This document shows positions 44,536-52,979 of a stretch of DNA of 64,000 nucleotides, piece after piece. Position numbers and translations under genes: made by a program. This DNA is from Cypionkella sp049896245 (GTDB lineage Bacteria; Pseudomonadota; Alphaproteobacteria; Rhodobacterales; Rhodobacteraceae). The notes beneath the pieces are model-generated. The model had not been told where the DNA came from. It worked only from the letters and a program-made list of their open reading frames with translations, and did no database searches. Each line of letters begins with the position of its first letter. The stretch's first letter is position 1. Location: positions 16,342-80,341 of the forward strand of contig NZ_JAFCTX010000021.1 of assembly GCF_049896245.1 (NCBI RefSeq), in the 5' to 3' direction.

Positions 44536-44954
44536 TCTTCATCACCCGGCTTGCCGCGTAGGGCCTTAACCTCACCACGCTGCACTTTCGCGGCAACGCG
44601 GCGCAACTGGCTGCCATAACTGGGTTTGGTGGCGATGCGGCGTTTCGGGGCGATCAACGCGGCGCGGATCAGATCGGCCAGCCGTTCGCGGGCAATTTCG
44701 CGGTTGCGGGCTTGGCTGCGGGTATCTTCGACCTGAAGCACCAGCGCGCCTTCCAATGTCCAGCGTCGCCCCGCGAGTTTCTTCAACCGGGCTTTGACAC
44801 TCGCCGCAAGAGCGGGGGATCGTTCGGCTTCAAACCGCAACTCAACCGCTGTGGAGACTTTGTTGACGTTTTGCCCGCCCGGACCGGAGGCGCGCACGAA
44901 GCTTTCGCTCAGCTCCCAATCAGCAATCGAAATGGTGTCGGTGATCCACAACAT
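44532..44954 (-). CDS. arfB: Alternative ribosome-rescue peptidyl-tRNA hydrolase ArfB
   Basis: A 140-residue protein of the class I release-factor-like family. The catalytic GGQ lies in RASGPGGQNVNKVST near residue 28, and the C-terminus is a basic tail (KRRIATKPSYGSQLRRVAAK) that in ArfB enters the empty mRNA channel of stalled ribosomes. It releases stalled peptides when trans-translation fails. Size and domain order match YaeJ/ArfB. Confidence 0.93.
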   Translation of the reverse strand: MLWITDTISIADWELSESFVRASGPGGQNVNKVSTAVELRFEAERSPALAASVKARLKKLAGRRWTLEGALVLQVEDTRSQARNREIARERLADLIRAALIAPKRRIATKPSYGSQLRRVAAKVQRGEVKALRGKPGDEE

Positions 44955-44984
44955 CTGTTCAAAGTAGCGGGCGTAGCGGAAAAG

Positions 44985-45021
44985 AGAAAGGGCTGCCAGC
45001 CTGTACGTGGCAACCCTTTCC
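44985..45021 (-). terminator. Hairpin downstream of yhhQ and the small ORF
   Basis: GAAAGGG-TGCCA pairs with TGGCA-CCCTTTC around a ~9-nt loop. On the minus strand it is followed by TCTTTTCC, which fits an intrinsic terminator for the transcript coming from yhhQ and the candidate small ORF at 45093-45149. Confidence 0.5.
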
Positions 45022-45092
45022 GAGATCTTAGGAGATGGGCCAGTTAGGTATCAAAAGCCCAATCACAGGTTTGTTTTGCCAGAGGGCTGCCC

Positions 45093-45149
45093 CTAGAAAA
45101 CACCCACCATGACTGTCCCGACACCGCTCTCCAATATCACTCTAGACAC
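45093..45149 (-). CDS. Candidate 18-residue small ORF with an extended Shine-Dalgarno
   Basis: GTG at 45149-45147 opens an 18-codon frame (SRVILESG and TVMVGVF) ending in TAG. It is preceded by GAAAGGAGGTGACC, which is complementary to nearly the whole 3' end of 16S rRNA and far stronger than any other site seen here, with a normal 5-6 nt spacing. It lies 71 nt downstream of yhhQ on the same strand. No homologue is recognised. It could be a true small protein, a leader peptide, or a chance start inside a structured RNA. Confidence 0.4.
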   Translation of the reverse strand: MSRVILESGVGTVMVGVF

Positions 45150-45219
45150 TGGGTCACCTCCTTTCAAAATGTTGCCGATAAGACAAGCGTGACATAGATT
45201 TTCGCTTTGTCAAAAGGTT

Positions 45220-45840
45220 TTACGCAAGTTTCTTCGCGTATTTTGCGATTGCGAGTCTGAACGGCATCAAAGCGATTAAATCGACGGCAACTTTGACACA
45301 AAAGTCGGCCAAGCCCAGCGATACCCAGAGCGGAACTTCGGGTCCAAAGCCCAAAACCGGCACTTGGGCTGCGGCCCAAGACACATCACTTGCGGGGTCC
45401 AACCAGATGAAAGCACTGGAGAATGCCAGAGTGAAGAATAAAATCGTGTCCACGCTGGAGCCGAGCAAGGAGCCCAAGAACGGCGCGCGCCACCAAGCGG
45501 TGCGGCGCAGCTTGTCGAACACGCCTACATCCAGAAGTTGGCCTATCAAAAAGGCAGCGCCCGAACCGATGGCGACGCGCAATGTCACCAGTGGGCCAAA
45601 TTCGCCAATGATTTGCGTGCCAATCACCGAGCAGATCAAACCCACCGCGAAGCCTGCATAAACCACCCGGCGGGCGGCTTTGGCCCCCTCAAAGCGGTTG
45701 ACCAATTCGGATACCAGAAAGGCGAAGGGATAGGTGAAGGCGCCCCAGGTCAGCCATTGGCCAATCGGATATTGCACCAGAATATTAGAGGCCACCACGA
45801 TGATGGCCATGGCGATGACGCCAAGCAGCAGTTTGTTCAT
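45220..45840 (-). CDS. yhhQ: Queuosine-precursor transporter (YhhQ/VUT family)
   Basis: A 206-residue inner-membrane protein with about six helices. IVVASNILVQYPIG, the charged FPFAFLVSELVNRF-like segment (written TYPFAFLVSELVNRF here) and GSSVDTILFF are diagnostic of the VUT/YhhQ family, which imports preQ0/preQ1 for queuosine synthesis. I looked for a preQ1 riboswitch in its 5' region and found none convincing. Confidence 0.9.
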   Translation of the reverse strand: MNKLLLGVIAMAIIVVASNILVQYPIGQWLTWGAFTYPFAFLVSELVNRFEGAKAARRVVYAGFAVGLICSVIGTQIIGEFGPLVTLRVAIGSGAAFLIGQLLDVGVFDKLRRTAWWRAPFLGSLLGSSVDTILFFTLAFSSAFIWLDPASDVSWAAAQVPVLGFGPEVPLWVSLGLADFCVKVAVDLIALMPFRLAIAKYAKKLA

Positions 45841-45935
45841 TGTATGATCCGTTTTTTACAAGGTCGCGGAGACTTGGTTCGGGAATAGATTTGCCCAGTG
45901 TGGGACGGGTGGACTAGCGCGGGGGCAGTGGCCTG

Positions 45936-46832
45936 TCAATCGGGCAGTTGGTATTCGACGATCTGGCTGCGCAGGAAGAATTTGAAGTTATCGTCCGACA
46001 CCATCGTCGCGGTCAGATGCCCCGCCGCATCGCGCCAGATTGAGATGCCTTCGAGATTGTCATACAGCCCGACCGGGGTTTCCAACAGGATTTCGCCCTT
46101 ATCGAAGCCCCTGGGGCCAAGGGTGAAGCGGCGCAGGCGGCTGGAAAATCCGGCAAGACCGCGAAAGTCACGTTCTAGCAGGTAGAATTTGCCGTCGGGG
46201 CCGAAATCCGCACCGACAGGAAGGTAGCCGCCGTCACGCGGAATTTGCAGGCGTTTGTCCCATTTGCCGGCCTTGAAACGATAGACTGGGAACGGCTTAT
46301 GCTCGCCCCCCGAGCGTTCGGGCAATGTGTAAAGCGTGCCTTTTGCGTCAATCGCCAAAGCCTCCAACGCGGAGTTCTCTTGCATGGCTTTGAAGTCTGC
46401 GGGCGAAGGCAGGTTTTTTGCCGGACCGTCCAGTTTCGGATAAAGCAGCACCCGGGCACGGCCCTCAAACGAGATATAGACCGAGCCGTCTGCCGCCAGA
46501 GCGATGCCTTCGCTGTCCGAAAAGCCGGGCTTAAGCGGCTTGCCATCCGCGCCTTGCAAGGGCCGCACGGGCTCTGCTGAAATCGACGCGATCCGTCCCG
46601 TCTCATCTCGTGTGATCTGACCAGTTGTATAGGCACCCCGATCTGACAACACGATGATATCGCGGCCATTTTCGGCAACCTCGATACCGGAAAACCCGCC
46701 GAAACGCGGGTCGTCCATTGTCCAATGGAAGGCATCGAGAAAGCCGGGCGGCGGGGTTGGGCTGGCGCTGCCCTCAAGGCCCGCGATCAGCACAAGCCCC
46801 GCCGTTACGGCGAGGAAAGCACGTCTGCGCAT
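45936..46832 (-). CDS. Exported phytase-like/esterase-like beta-propeller protein
   Basis: 298 residues. A signal peptide (1-23) is followed by a propeller of the 'esterase-like activity of phytase' family: FGGFSGIEVAENGRDIIVLSDRG, FSDSEGIALAADGSVYISFEG, GADFGPDGKFYLLERD and DNLEGISIWRD are repeated blade motifs of that family. Enzymatic activity is not established for most members. The first 28 nt overlap the end of mepA, so it is the last gene of a three-gene run. Confidence 0.82.
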   Translation of the reverse strand: MRRRAFLAVTAGLVLIAGLEGSASPTPPPGFLDAFHWTMDDPRFGGFSGIEVAENGRDIIVLSDRGAYTTGQITRDETGRIASISAEPVRPLQGADGKPLKPGFSDSEGIALAADGSVYISFEGRARVLLYPKLDGPAKNLPSPADFKAMQENSALEALAIDAKGTLYTLPERSGGEHKPFPVYRFKAGKWDKRLQIPRDGGYLPVGADFGPDGKFYLLERDFRGLAGFSSRLRRFTLGPRGFDKGEILLETPVGLYDNLEGISIWRDAAGHLTATMVSDDNFKFFLRSQIVEYQLPD

Positions 46833-47692
46833 TGGCGGGGCAAATCGGCCATGGTGAATTCACGCGGGCCTTTCTTACGTGGAGGGGGTGGACCCGGATT
46901 TTTAACCGGCTTGGGGTTCAGGTAGGCATCCGACACCCACCACGCGAGGGTATCATCGCAGCCATCGCCGCCATTAGACAGCTCGGATACTGTTGGAGAT
47001 TGCGTCTCACATAGCGTAGCCCCCTTGGGGCATTTCAGCCGGACGTGGAAATGCGTGTCGTGGCCCGCGATGGGGCGGATTTTTTGCAGCCATTTCTTAT
47101 CTGAACGTTTGGCGGTTTTGCACATTTCGATCTTCACGGCTGCGGCGACAAAAATGCGATCGATGCGCGGATCGGATGCTGCGGCTTTCAGCAGGGCTGC
47201 ATGGCGCGGCGTCCAGTTCGCTGTCACCGATTTCTGATCAGCCGAGCGCACCGGGATCGAGCTGATATTCTCACGGTCTTTGCGGGACAGGTTCAGCGAT
47301 TTCGGCGGCAGCATCCAGATATCGGCATCCAGACCGATCTGGTGGCTGGCGTGGCCGGAGGTCATCGGCCCACCGCGCGGCTGGCCCATATCGCCGATAT
47401 AAAGCCCGCGCCAGCCGATTTGAGTTGCGGTTTGCGACAGATCTTCCAGATATTGGATCAGCACCGGATGGCCGAAATTGCGGTGCCGGGACAGCCGCAT
47501 TGCCTGCCAAGTTGGGCCAGTTTCGGGCAGTTCCACTAACCCGGCGGCACAGCCGCGCGCATACGATCCAATCGGCATGGCGTCTTGCTGGCTGGGCTGA
47601 TCCACCGCGCCGAACAGTTTGTTTGCCAGTTTTTCAGCACTCGCCGGAAGCGGGGTCAACAGGGTAGCGCACACAATAAGGTAACGGATCAT
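46805..47692 (-). CDS. mepA: Penicillin-insensitive murein endopeptidase (MepA)
   Basis: A 295-residue exported LAS-family metallopeptidase that cuts D-Ala-meso-DAP crosslinks in peptidoglycan. The signal peptide is residues 1-19. Zinc ligands are visible in GHASHQIGLDADIW and in the later AGHDTHFHVRLKCP. The start at 47692 gives the family length and overlaps the MFS gene by 4 nt. A proline-rich, basic C-terminal tail (GPPPPRKKGPR) is an addition not usual in E. coli MepA. Confidence 0.93.
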   Translation of the reverse strand: MIRYLIVCATLLTPLPASAEKLANKLFGAVDQPSQQDAMPIGSYARGCAAGLVELPETGPTWQAMRLSRHRNFGHPVLIQYLEDLSQTATQIGWRGLYIGDMGQPRGGPMTSGHASHQIGLDADIWMLPPKSLNLSRKDRENISSIPVRSADQKSVTANWTPRHAALLKAAASDPRIDRIFVAAAVKIEMCKTAKRSDKKWLQKIRPIAGHDTHFHVRLKCPKGATLCETQSPTVSELSNGGDGCDDTLAWWVSDAYLNPKPVKNPGPPPPRKKGPREFTMADLPRQCADVLSSP

Positions 47693-49059
47693 GCCTGTTC
47701 GCCCTTCGGATTGACCCAGATCAGCAAAATTAGCCCGATGATAAACAGCCCGACGATCGGCGAAATCCCCAAACGCGCGTTTTGGGTCACCGCTGTCGCA
47801 ATCGTGATCAGCAGCGGGGCGATGAAGCTGGTGACTTTGCCGGACAGCGCAAACAGGCCAAACGCCTCGGTTGCGCGGTCGGGGGTGGTGTGGCGCAGCA
47901 CCATGGTGCGGCTGGCGGCTTGCAGCGGGCCGCCAGCAGCCCCGATCAGGCCGCCACATATGTAGAAAATCAGGTCGGGCGTGCTGGAGGCCGGGTCCAT
48001 CGCGATGCCCCAAAGGCTGTCACGCTCCATTCCGACGATCACGAGGCAGACCACGATCAGCACGATGATCGCGCTGACGATCACAGGTTTCGGGCCAAAG
48101 CGGCTATCGAGTTTGCCGCCCAGCCAGCTTGCGATCATCGCGGTGACACCGCCAAGGATGCCGAAAACGCCGATTTTGCCAATATCCCAGCCCAGAACGT
48201 TCGAGGCATAGACACCGCCAAACGCATAAATCCCGGTCAGCGCGTCACTATAGGCAAGGGTGGAGCCGAGATAGGCGGCCAAGCTGCGGCGAAAGCGCAG
48301 ACTTTTCAGCGTCTCCCAGAGGCTGGCGAGGGCGGCCCCGATGTGGAAAGATCCTGCGCCACCCTTGGGCTCTTTGACCCACAAGGCGAATGGGATCATA
48401 AACAGCAGATACCACACGGCGCTTAACGGCCCCACAATGCGCGTTTCCTCGCGCGCTTCGGTGTCGAGGCCGAAAATGGTAGGGTCGATCCCAGCGCGGG
48501 TCAGTTCGGAATCGCCGTTCAGCACGAACAGCGACAGCATAATCGCCAGTGCGATCAATCCGCCGAGATAGCCAAAGGCAAAACCGCTGCCCGAGATTTT
48601 GCCCATATTGTCGCCGTCCGACAGCGTCGGCATCAGCGCATTGGTGAAAATCGCGGTGAATTCCATGCCAATCAGACCGATGCCGAACAGGATCGCCGCC
48701 CAGCGCAAACTGCCAAGTTCCGCGCCGGGAGCGAGGTTCCACAGGCTCCACGCGCCGATGACATAAAGGATTGAGAACGCCCAGACCCAGACCAACCGCC
48801 GCCCGGTGCCTTGGGCAACGGCGCCCAAAACAGGGGCCATCAGGGCGATGATCAGGGAAAATATCGCATACCACAGGCCCCAGTAGGATTGGGCAGCGGC
48901 CTTGGCGGCTTCTTCCTCCATGCCGGTTCCCATGAAGTAGCCACGGGCGATTTCGGCAAAATATGGGCCGAATATGAAGGTCAGCAACAAGGTGTTGTAG
49001 GGTTGGCTGGCCCAGTCGTAAAACCACCAGCCCCAGATGCGCTGTCGCTGCGTTACCAT
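47689..49059 (-). CDS. UMF1/Atg22-like MFS transporter
   Basis: A 456-residue MFS protein. The N-terminal WGWWFYDWASQPYNTLLLTF and the following long first loop are diagnostic of the UMF1/Vps22-Atg22 family, with about 12 helices. Eukaryotic members export amino acids from vacuoles; the bacterial substrate is unknown. Its coupling to mepA by a 4-nt overlap raises the possibility of a link to recovery of cell-wall fragments, which is inference only. Confidence 0.87.
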   Translation of the reverse strand: MVTQRQRIWGWWFYDWASQPYNTLLLTFIFGPYFAEIARGYFMGTGMEEEAAKAAAQSYWGLWYAIFSLIIALMAPVLGAVAQGTGRRLVWVWAFSILYVIGAWSLWNLAPGAELGSLRWAAILFGIGLIGMEFTAIFTNALMPTLSDGDNMGKISGSGFAFGYLGGLIALAIMLSLFVLNGDSELTRAGIDPTIFGLDTEAREETRIVGPLSAVWYLLFMIPFALWVKEPKGGAGSFHIGAALASLWETLKSLRFRRSLAAYLGSTLAYSDALTGIYAFGGVYASNVLGWDIGKIGVFGILGGVTAMIASWLGGKLDSRFGPKPVIVSAIIVLIVVCLVIVGMERDSLWGIAMDPASSTPDLIFYICGGLIGAAGGPLQAASRTMVLRHTTPDRATEAFGLFALSGKVTSFIAPLLITIATAVTQNARLGISPIVGLFIIGLILLIWVNPKGEQA

Positions 49060-49118
49060 GCCCCTGCCCCTTTGTGCGGTTTTCGCTATTCAAGCCTGAA
49101 AAACCGCCGTCACGCAAG

Positions 49119-49661
49119 TTAACGTTGCGCTTGCTTTAGCGGAGGCCAAGGCCGCATCGCATCAGCAGCGATCCAAGCAGTGATCCAATCCGGCATCGCG
49201 GGGCTTTCGGTTGGATAACCCAGCGCCGCAATCACCTGCGCGGGCTTCACCATTCCGGCCTTGGAGATGAAGGCATAGCGCAGCAGCATGTGGCTGGTGC
49301 ATTCGTCGCCGCGCCAGAAACTTTGCTCGATATAGCCAAAGCGATCGTCCCAACCGACGACGCGGCTGATCTGCGTGACCTTCTGAAACACCGTCACCCG
49401 CTTGCGATAACGCGTGGTGTTGCCCGCCACGGTGATGCCCCAGCCGTTGGCCTTGGCGACTTTCTCGAACCCCATCCGCACTGACATTGGGATGCGACCC
49501 AGATCAAACAGGGTCAAGGTGCGGCCATTGTTCAACTCTCGCCACGGGTCAAGATCCCACGGCCAGATGCGGTGGGTGCTGATATGGGGGTCAAACAGGC
49601 CCAAAGGCGGGGCGTTGCGAAATTTCCAAAGCTCTTTCGCCATGCGAATATAGGGATACAT
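49119..49661 (-). CDS. 4HBT-type acyl-CoA thioesterase family protein
   Basis: A 180-residue hotdog-fold protein. ISTHRIWPWDLDPWRELNNG resembles the 4HBT catalytic loop (Asp-containing DxxxH/N region), followed by RYRKRVTVFQKVTQISRVVG and YIEQSFWRGDE strands. The start at 49661 has a GGAGGT site. It probably hydrolyses an acyl-CoA; the chain type is not readable. It is transcribed as a single gene. Confidence 0.78.
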   Translation of the reverse strand: MYPYIRMAKELWKFRNAPPLGLFDPHISTHRIWPWDLDPWRELNNGRTLTLFDLGRIPMSVRMGFEKVAKANGWGITVAGNTTRYRKRVTVFQKVTQISRVVGWDDRFGYIEQSFWRGDECTSHMLLRYAFISKAGMVKPAQVIAALGYPTESPAMPDWITAWIAADAMRPWPPLKQAQR

Positions 49662-49798
49662 TGGTACCTCCGCCGCCTGCACTGCCTTTTGTCGCGGCAG
49701 TCGTCAACCAAAACGCTGCGGAAAGCATTGCCCTTTTGGGGGTGGGGCGTTACCTCTGCCACAATCCCTTGTGTTTACCCTTGTGATTGGAGCCGATT

Positions 49799-50086
49799 AT
49801 GACCTCTGTGTTGCAGATTTTTCTGATGATCTTGGATATCGCCAAGTGGATCGTGCTGATCCATATCATCATGAGCTGGCTGATCAATTTTCAGGTGCTG
49901 AACCTGCGTCAGTCCTTAGTGGCACAAATCTGGTATGGGCTGAACCGTCTGCTCGACCCGATTTATAGCCGGGTGCGACAGGTCTTGCCGAATGTGCCGG
50001 GGCTGGATTTGGCACCGCTGATCGTGCTGCTGGTGATTTATGGCCTGCGGATCGTGGTCTATAACAATATGTACAGCTTTTCCTGA
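49799..50086 (+). CDS. YggT family integral membrane protein
   Basis: 95 residues with two hydrophobic segments (IAKWIVLIHIIMSWLINF and APLIVLLVIYGLRIVVY) flanking LDPIYSRVRQVLPNVPGLDLAPL, the YggT signature. YggT proteins are linked to cell division or osmotic stress in other bacteria, but the mechanism is unclear. recQ follows after 39 nt. Confidence 0.87.
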   Translation: MTSVLQIFLMILDIAKWIVLIHIIMSWLINFQVLNLRQSLVAQIWYGLNRLLDPIYSRVRQVLPNVPGLDLAPLIVLLVIYGLRIVVYNNMYSFS

Positions 50087-50125
50087 TCTGATGCCCTCAG
50101 CGCCCGATTGGCGGGAAGAAAGCCC

Positions 50126-52171
50126 ATGCCCGCACCACAAGACCTTCTGCATTCGATTTTTGGCTTTCCCAGCTTTCGCGCGGGGCAAGAGGAAATTGTC
50201 GATGCGGTGATGGCGGGGCGCAATACCCTTGCCATCATGCCAACGGGTGGCGGGAAATCGTTGTGTTTTCAACTGCCTGCGCTGTGCCGCGATGGGGTGA
50301 CGGTGGTGATCTCGCCGCTGATTGCGCTGATGCGGGATCAGGTGCGCAGCTTGAAGGAAGCAGGGGTTGAGGCGGGGGCGCTGACCTCGGGCAATACCGA
50401 GGAACAGACTGAGGAAGTCTTTGCGGCTCTGGATGCGGGGCGGCTGAAGCTTTTGTATATGGCACCGGAACGGCTGGCGTCTTCAGCCACCCTACCGCTG
50501 CTGCGCCGGATCAACTGCACGATGATCGCTGTGGATGAGGCGCATTGCGTCAGCCAATGGGGCCACGATTTCCGCCCGGATTACCTGCGGATTGGCGAGT
50601 TGCGCCGCGCCCTGAACGTGCCTCTGGCCGCCTTTACCGCCACCGCCGATGAGGAAACCCGCGCTGAAATCGTCACTCGGTTGTTCGATGGCAAAGCGCC
50701 CGAGAGTTTCCTGCGTGGTTTTGATCGCCCGAATATCCATCTGGCGTTCGCAGTAAAAGACAGCCCGCGCGATCAGATTTTGCGGTTTGCAGGCGCGCGG
50801 CGCGGGCAATCTGGCATCGTCTATTGCGCGACACGGGCGAAAACCGAAACTTTGGCGCAGGCTTTGAAGGCCGAGGCGCATTCGGCGTGTTTCTATCACG
50901 GCGGGATGGATGCAGAGGATCGCCGCCGGGTGGAAATCCGGTTTCAGCAGGAAGATGGGCTGATCGTGGTCGCCACGATTGCCTTCGGCATGGGGATCGA
51001 CAAGCCCGATATCCGTTGGGTCGCCCATGCCGATCTGCCGAAATCCATCGAAGGTTACTATCAGGAAATCGGGCGGGCGGGGCGCGACAGTGCGCCTGCG
51101 GAAACCATGACGCTGTACGGCCCGGAAGATATTCGCCTGCGCCGCACCCAGATTGACGAGGGTGCCGCGCCGCCTGACCGCAAAGCGGCAGATCACGGAC
51201 GGCTGAACGCTCTGCTGGGTCTGGCCGAAGCGATGGCCTGCAGGCGGCAAGTTTTGCTGGGCTATTTCGGCGAAGTGGCAGAGCCTTGCGGCAACTGCGA
51301 TCTGTGCCAGCGCCCTGCCCTGCTGTTTGACGCCACCGACGCGGTGCGCAAGGCGCTGTCGGCGATGCTGCGCACCGGGGAATGGTTTGGCGCGGGCCAT
51401 CTGATTGATATTCTGACCGGAAATTCCACCCCCAAGGTGCGCGAAAAGGGCCATGATCAACTGCCGACCTTTGCTGTTGGGCGCGATCTGTCGAAACCGG
51501 CTTGGGGGGCGGTATTCCGTCAAATGATGGGCCGCGATCTGGTGCGGCCTGATCCTGACCGCTTTGGCGCGCTACGGATGACCGATGCCGCCCGCCCAAT
51601 CCTGCGCGGTGAGGCCTCGATCACCCTTCGTAAGGATACCATCGACAAAGCCGTGCCGCGCGTCGCGATTAAGATGCAGGTGTCCGAGGAAGACGCCAGC
51701 CTGCTTTCCGCGCTGAAAGCCAAGCGACGGGCTTTGGCCGAGGCCGCTGGGGTGCCTGCCTATGTGATCTTCGCCGACAAGACCTTGATTGAAATGGCAG
51801 AAGTTCGGCCTGCCAATCTGGATGCGATGATGGGCATAACCGGGGTGGGCGCGAAAAAGCTGGAAAGTTATGGCTCGGCGTTTTTGCAGATCATCACTCG
51901 GGAGGCGGCTGTGCCGATGCACCCCGCGCGCCGTGCGCTTGCGGGGCGCGATGCGGGGGCGGTTTATGATCGGCTGAACGAGGTGCAACTGGAACTCGCG
52001 CGGGGCGAGAATGGCATCGGCAAGCATCTGTCTTGCACCCAATCCACCCTGCGCCATATCGCCGAGCGGCGGCCTTCCACCTTGGCGGAACTGGCGGATA
52101 TTCAGGGCATGGGCGATCAGAAAATCGACCGGTTCGGCACCGCTTTCCTGGGTGTCTTGCGCGAGGCCTGA
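50126..52171 (+). CDS. recQ: ATP-dependent DNA helicase RecQ
   Basis: A 681-residue SF2 helicase, 3'-5', for recombination and replication repair. Walker A MPTGGGKSLCFQLPAL (residue ~35), DEAH in AVDEAHCVSQWGHDFRPDY, motif VI QEIGRAGRD, the RQC zinc cysteines in MACRRQVLLGYFGE and CGNCDLC, a winged helix, and a C-terminal HRDC domain (TLAELADIQGMGDQKIDRFG). An extra HRDC-like stretch near residues 530-590 (GVGAKKLESYG) suggests two such units. The ATG at 50126 gives the family N-terminus. Confidence 0.95.
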   Translation: MPAPQDLLHSIFGFPSFRAGQEEIVDAVMAGRNTLAIMPTGGGKSLCFQLPALCRDGVTVVISPLIALMRDQVRSLKEAGVEAGALTSGNTEEQTEEVFAALDAGRLKLLYMAPERLASSATLPLLRRINCTMIAVDEAHCVSQWGHDFRPDYLRIGELRRALNVPLAAFTATADEETRAEIVTRLFDGKAPESFLRGFDRPNIHLAFAVKDSPRDQILRFAGARRGQSGIVYCATRAKTETLAQALKAEAHSACFYHGGMDAEDRRRVEIRFQQEDGLIVVATIAFGMGIDKPDIRWVAHADLPKSIEGYYQEIGRAGRDSAPAETMTLYGPEDIRLRRTQIDEGAAPPDRKAADHGRLNALLGLAEAMACRRQVLLGYFGEVAEPCGNCDLCQRPALLFDATDAVRKALSAMLRTGEWFGAGHLIDILTGNSTPKVREKGHDQLPTFAVGRDLSKPAWGAVFRQMMGRDLVRPDPDRFGALRMTDAARPILRGEASITLRKDTIDKAVPRVAIKMQVSEEDASLLSALKAKRRALAEAAGVPAYVIFADKTLIEMAEVRPANLDAMMGITGVGAKKLESYGSAFLQIITREAAVPMHPARRALAGRDAGAVYDRLNEVQLELARGENGIGKHLSCTQSTLRHIAERRPSTLAELADIQGMGDQKIDRFGTAFLGVLREA

Positions 52172-52205
52172 TGCCCGCTATGTCTTGCCGCAAAGGAGTG
52201 CGCCC

Positions 52206-52979
52206 ATGCTGACCGTGATTTCCCCCGCCAAACGCCTGAATGAAGCGCCGTATCCGACCGATTTCGCGCCAACCAAGCCAGATTTCGCCGCCGATGCGCT
52301 GCGTTTGGCGAAGGTTGTGCGGGGGTTGAGCGTGGAGCAACTCTGCGCGCTGATGGATATTTCGCCTGCTTTGGGGCAGTTGAACCACGCGCGGTTCAAG
52401 GCATTTCGCGGCGATGCGCCCGGTCAATCCGCTGGGTTCACCTTTGATGGTGATACCTATGCGGGCCTTGAAGCACGGCGGATGGAGCCGGATACCCTGC
52501 TTTGGGCGCAGCGGCACTTGCGGATTTTGTCGGGACTTTACGGGTTGCTGCGGCCATTGGATGCGATCCAGCCTTATCGCTTGGAAATGGGCAGCAAATT
52601 GGCAAACCCGAAGGGCGCTGATCTTTACGCCTATTGGGGCAGCAAAATCGCCAGAACCCTGAACGTCTTGGCTGCCGAGCAGGGGGCGAAGGTGCTGATC
52701 AACTGTGCCTCGGCGGAGTATTTCGGCGCGGTTGATCTGAAAGCATTGAAGCTGCCGGTGGTGACTCCGGTGTTTCTGGAGGCGCGCAATGGTGAGGCAA
52801 AAGTCGTCAGCTTTTGGGCGAAGAAGGCGCGGGGTGCGATGGCGCGCTTCATCAGCCAGCATCATCTGACCGACCCCGCCGATCTGCGCAGCTTTGATTT
52901 GGGCGGCTACACCTATCACGCCGCGCAATCGGACGCGACACGGTTGGTTTTCACGCGCCAAGTCGCAGCTGCTGCTTAG
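52206..52979 (+). CDS. yaaA: YaaA/DUF328 family peroxide-stress protein
   Basis: A 257-residue protein. MLTVISPAKRLNEAP at the start, LSGLYGLLRPLDAIQPYRLEM in the middle and NCASAEYFGAV are the YaaA hallmarks. In E. coli YaaA lowers free iron during peroxide stress and binds DNA. The start at 52206 follows a GGAG site 34 nt after recQ. It converges on the hybrid kinase gene with a 4-nt overlap. Confidence 0.92.
   Translation: MLTVISPAKRLNEAPYPTDFAPTKPDFAADALRLAKVVRGLSVEQLCALMDISPALGQLNHARFKAFRGDAPGQSAGFTFDGDTYAGLEARRMEPDTLLWAQRHLRILSGLYGLLRPLDAIQPYRLEMGSKLANPKGADLYAYWGSKIARTLNVLAAEQGAKVLINCASAEYFGAVDLKALKLPVVTPVFLEARNGEAKVVSFWAKKARGAMARFISQHHLTDPADLRSFDLGGYTYHAAQSDATRLVFTRQVAAAA

Noticed and set aside
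45841..45935. Possible preQ1 riboswitch in front of yhhQ (TAAAAAAC tail near 45850-45862)
   Set aside because: No upstream stem with the conserved loop bases pairs with the A-rich tail, so the preQ1-I or preQ1-II fold cannot be drawn.
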